Origin: Acanthochlamys bracteata
Lineage: Eukaryota; Streptophyta; Magnoliopsida; Pandanales; Velloziaceae
Direction: 5' to 3'
DNA: 64,000 bases
Assembly: GCA_019914995.1 (NCBI GenBank)
Contig: CM034145.1
Span: 3,162,001-3,226,000, forward strand
The translations under genes were made by a program, and so were the position numbers. How positions within the stretch are numbered: the stretch's first letter is position 1; each line of letters starts with the position of its first letter. Below are positions 60,953 to 64,000 of the stretch, piece after piece. The notes under the pieces were generated by a model. The model had not been told where the DNA came from and made no database searches. It saw only the letters and a program-made list of their open reading frames with translations.

Positions 60953-61775
60953 CTGATAACCAGTCCTCTAGAAGAAAAGGAAACAGATGAGGAAGCACTA
61001 GATAAGTAGTTACAACACGTTTGAAGAAAGAGTGTGCAAAACACACAATTGAAGAAAATGGTTGCAAAACATACATGCCTACCATGTTCAAGAGCACACC
61101 TACTGTGAAACATCCATGATTCAGGAGGTTGTATGTCTTAATTCTTTGTATGAATTTTGTTTGCTTCAGAATCCTAGTCACTGAAGCTTTTTACCGATAA
61201 ACTGAATTGAAGAGAGCAGCTACAGAAACTAACTAAAACAGTGGAGCCATTCAGTTGACAGGTCCTACAACCGGTTCACCAAGTGAGTGAAATGAAAACA
61301 GCAGAAGCAACAACATGACACTTACATTGTCCTAGAAAAATCAAGATAACTTTTCTTGGACATGTTAGCCACTCTAAATGGTCAAAAAAATTTGCTAGCT
61401 ACATAAAATAACATAAGAAACTTTTAGTCACCATTTCATGAACCTGAAAACAAGAACAATAATGAACTTAATTGAATTTCAAGCAAACAAAAGCATGACC
61501 TTAGTATAACGGGTAACTTCAAAAACAACAATTAGAACTTGATCACAAGTTCTAGAATATCCAAACCGCAACATGTAGATAGGTCCAACACATCAGGTCT
61601 TGCAAAAGGTAACACTAACCATCTATTAAGTACTAATCTAAATATGAACTCATATTTTTCTGGAATAAACAGAGAACTAACAGTTAGGACCCTTAACATA
61701 ACCATATAAACTATACATACTTGATACTCACAATTACAAACGGATGTATCAGTCAATTCGTTACTAACTTCTTAC

Positions 61776-61892
61776 CAATGGCTCAACACTGTAAGACCCA
61801 TCTCCATCAATAAATGCCATGACAAACGAAACAAATGCTGCTGCACTCAGTATTTTAACAATCAAGTCATCAAACTGCTTCAAGATCAGCTT
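61776..61892 (-). pseudogene. ER-type Ca2+-ATPase (P2A, ECA-like) exon fragment
   Basis: A 117-nt, phase-0 block with acceptor CATTATAG (61893) and donor CATTG/GTAAG reads [20 protein letters not shown], then [10 protein letters not shown] and SVEPL. This is the first transmembrane segment and its entry in P2A calcium pumps, which load Ca2+ into the ER or Golgi. The next exon, with the second membrane helix, was not found within 900 bp, and no N-terminal ECA exon is upstream. A lone exon, either captured or from a deleted gene. Confidence 0.7.
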
Positions 61893-62772
61893 CTATAATG
61901 GTGTACTTGTTGTATGCCAATCATGTGTAAGAAGGTTACTCTAAGAAGTGTAAATTATAATCATTAAGAAATATTTCCATGGAAAAAATGCCATCACTTA
62001 CAGTTGCCAGGCAGTTGAAACTTTAATTCATGTCTCAACAAACTAAATTGCGCACATAGTTTCCAGGCAGTTGAAATTTTAATCTCCCTGTGTTCATTAG
62101 TTGAAATTGTAATTCATGTCTCAACAAACTTACTGAATGTGTTCGCTAGTTGTCAAATTTGCACCATTACCAACTTGGAACGGCAAGAACAAGATGTATG
62201 AGACATTAATTCCACAAAAACAATACCATCTTGCAATAGTTAACTTACTGTATTAAAATAGTAACCATAAGTCAAATACTGTTTGTCTACATTTTGAAGA
62301 AATTTCTCAATAATAGAAGTTTACGTAAGGCGTATAAACAAAAGCAGAGCTAACAAACAACAATTAGAACATCAAATCACTATAAGATGAGCTTCTGATT
62401 TGTTATACTATAATCATAACCAGTAGCAACGTGCATTTAAGTGCCAAAACTATGGCTATATTTGAATTCATTTGACACAAGGTAAACAGGTAAATGTCAC
62501 CAAGTCTGAAGTACAATAACATTAGCAAACAGACTAATTAGCTTGTTAATATTGACGGAGGACAGAACCAAACAGACAGTGAGCCTACAGATATGAGCTT
62601 CAGATCCTAGCTAATCAAAAGGGCCTTAGGGTGGGATGACTTGGAGTTTAAATACTTATCTAATGAGCTTAAAGAAACTATGAAACAGGAAATGACAAAT
62701 TAACTGGAACAGCAAACAAATAAAACAGAAAAGCCCACAAACATATCCATATCGAAGCAAAGTAAGTCTAAC

Positions 62773-63377
62773 CTTCTGAACAAGATGTGTAGCCCTTCCT
62801 GTTGAGAGTGGGACGAACTCAGACAAGACCACGCATGTCGACTTATCGCTGACTTCACCCCAGTTCTCGCATTTCACCTAAAATCTCAACCAAAAAAAAA
62901 AAAAAAAAGAGAAAGAATCAATAATAATTGAAAGTAACAATAGCTCTATGTATAAGAAGTACATACTGCAAGAAACAAATAGTTTCAGATCTATAAATGA
63001 TTAGCATCACAAGTGCTATGGAGCTTCAAAACAAATTCTGTAACTAAATAATCGAAATTCAAGCTTAAACCTAACACAAGCAGCATACCGAGAACGCATA
63101 AGAAATATTCAGCTCAACACTCAAACCACAATCCAAACGACAAATACAAGAATTGTAGAATCAAATTTAATGTGGCAACAGACCCAGAGACAACAGCACC
63201 ACCAATGACTTCTGGAAGAACCAGAAACCCAAGAATCGAAATCTGACGAAGAAAAAAAGAAAAAAGATAAATATCAGAATACCTTAAAGTAGAAGGGATA
63301 GTTGGTATCACCGCAACCGCCGCGGGGCTGGAGGCTAGCGATATCTTCAAGCTCGGCGTCCGATCGAGACCCACCAT
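62773..63377 (-). pseudogene. DUF866/CZIB-like zinc-protein fragment (exons 1-2)
   Basis: Exon 1 (to 63283) reads DAELEDIASLQPRGGCGDTN then YPFYFK. Exon 2 (62877-62773, 105 nt, phase 0) reads VKCENWGEVSDKSTCVVLSE then FVPLSTGRATHLVQK. This is the N-terminal half of the CXXC zinc-binding DUF866 family (UPF0587/C1orf123). The first CxxC is CENW here, so one zinc ligand is lost. The only nearby ATG (63377) is in another frame than DAELED, implying a frameshift or missing start. The exon with the second CxxC is absent downstream. Confidence 0.7.
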
Positions 63378-64000
63378 CTCTTCTCAGGTCAGAGTCGAAA
63401 TTCAAAACTTGAGAAGTAGTAAAAGAAATCGAGAGGAATCGAAGACGAAGAAGGGAGTGATCGATCAGATAGACGATTGCTACAGAGGGAACTGAAAAAT
63501 AGCTGGAAAGCAAAGCGATCGCCAGAGCAGGGAAGCGAACGGGTGGAAGAAGAAAATGAGTAGGACATTCTATCACCGTCTCCGCGCTGCTTTTTTTAAA
63601 AAAATATCCGAATCGAAGCTTTTCTTTTTCAGGGGCGTTTGGCGTCGCGTTTCCAGACGTTCAGACGCTCTATTTTATTTTACATTTTTAAAAAATAAAT
63701 TTATAATATTTTATAAAAATTTAAAAAATATATAAAAAAATTATATATTTTTATTACTTATAAAATAAATTTTAATTTTGAAGTAAATAAAATATTTTTT
63801 AAATGCTTCTAAAACATTTTTATCTAAACATCAAAATCATTGTTATGTGTTTTTTTGGAGCTTTAAAAGTTCGAAAAAAGTTCGGCGAAACGGGGTTACA
63901 GTCACATGTGCCAGTTGAGCTACTAGGGTGCCAGGTTTTACTCGTTCCTGATCTCCTAGTTTATTTAATTATCATTTAGCTGATGTGTTCCCTAATTAGT

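Noticed and set aside
1..64000. tRNA, rRNA and other RNA genes
   Set aside because: I saw no convincing A-box/B-box pairs or rRNA words by eye; a tRNA scan would settle it.

Overview
The window is nuclear DNA of a flowering plant. It is AT-rich, with GT-AG introns, plant-type gene families, Athila-type and copia-type retrotransposon relics, FAR1-type Mutator elements, a CACTA element and several miniature elements. I cannot name the species. One run of 100 Ns (24618-24717) marks an assembly gap, so links across it are not certain.

Layout. (1) 1-6.4 kb: the 5' half of a prolyl-oligopeptidase-family gene on the minus strand. Six exons join in frame, and the catalytic 3' half should lie beyond base 1. 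(2) 7-24.6 kb: nested transposons. They comprise a decayed FAR1-type Mutator element (MULE 1, plus strand), an LTR-like block on the minus strand, an Athila-like Ty3 element (gag to integrase, plus a 3' LTR), and a second FAR1-type element (MULE 2, minus strand) whose coding region is interrupted by the Athila 3' LTR. (3) 24.7-34 kb: a copia gag-protease relic, a possible copia LTR, AT-rich sequence and a 754-bp Mutator-type miniature element with a 10-bp target duplication. (4) 35-44.5 kb: seven fold-back miniature elements or halves set in TA microsatellites, a lone MULE arm, and a 5-kb MULE (MULE 3) with about 1.2-kb terminal inverted repeats around a broken transposase. (5) 46.3-49.4 kb: glutathione peroxidase exons upstream of an unrelated terminal exon. 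(6) 50-55 kb: a fold-back element, a second Mutator-type miniature element and a copia relic. (7) 55,342-58,197: a complete non-autonomous CACTA element with a 3-bp target duplication, carrying a polygalacturonase-like (GH28) exon. (8) 58.5-63.6 kb: a third copy of the Mutator-type miniature element, then a cluster of exon pieces from unrelated genes: a DUF866/CZIB-like pair, an ER-type calcium ATPase exon and an unknown C-terminal exon.

Only the oligopeptidase looks like a functional host gene, and it is cut by the window edge. The other coding signals are transposon relics or gene fragments. The most interesting theme is repeated placement of correctly bounded exons from unrelated genes in tandem. 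One case lies inside a proven transposon. Two others (46-49 kb and 60.9-63.4 kb) have no transposon ends that I could find.
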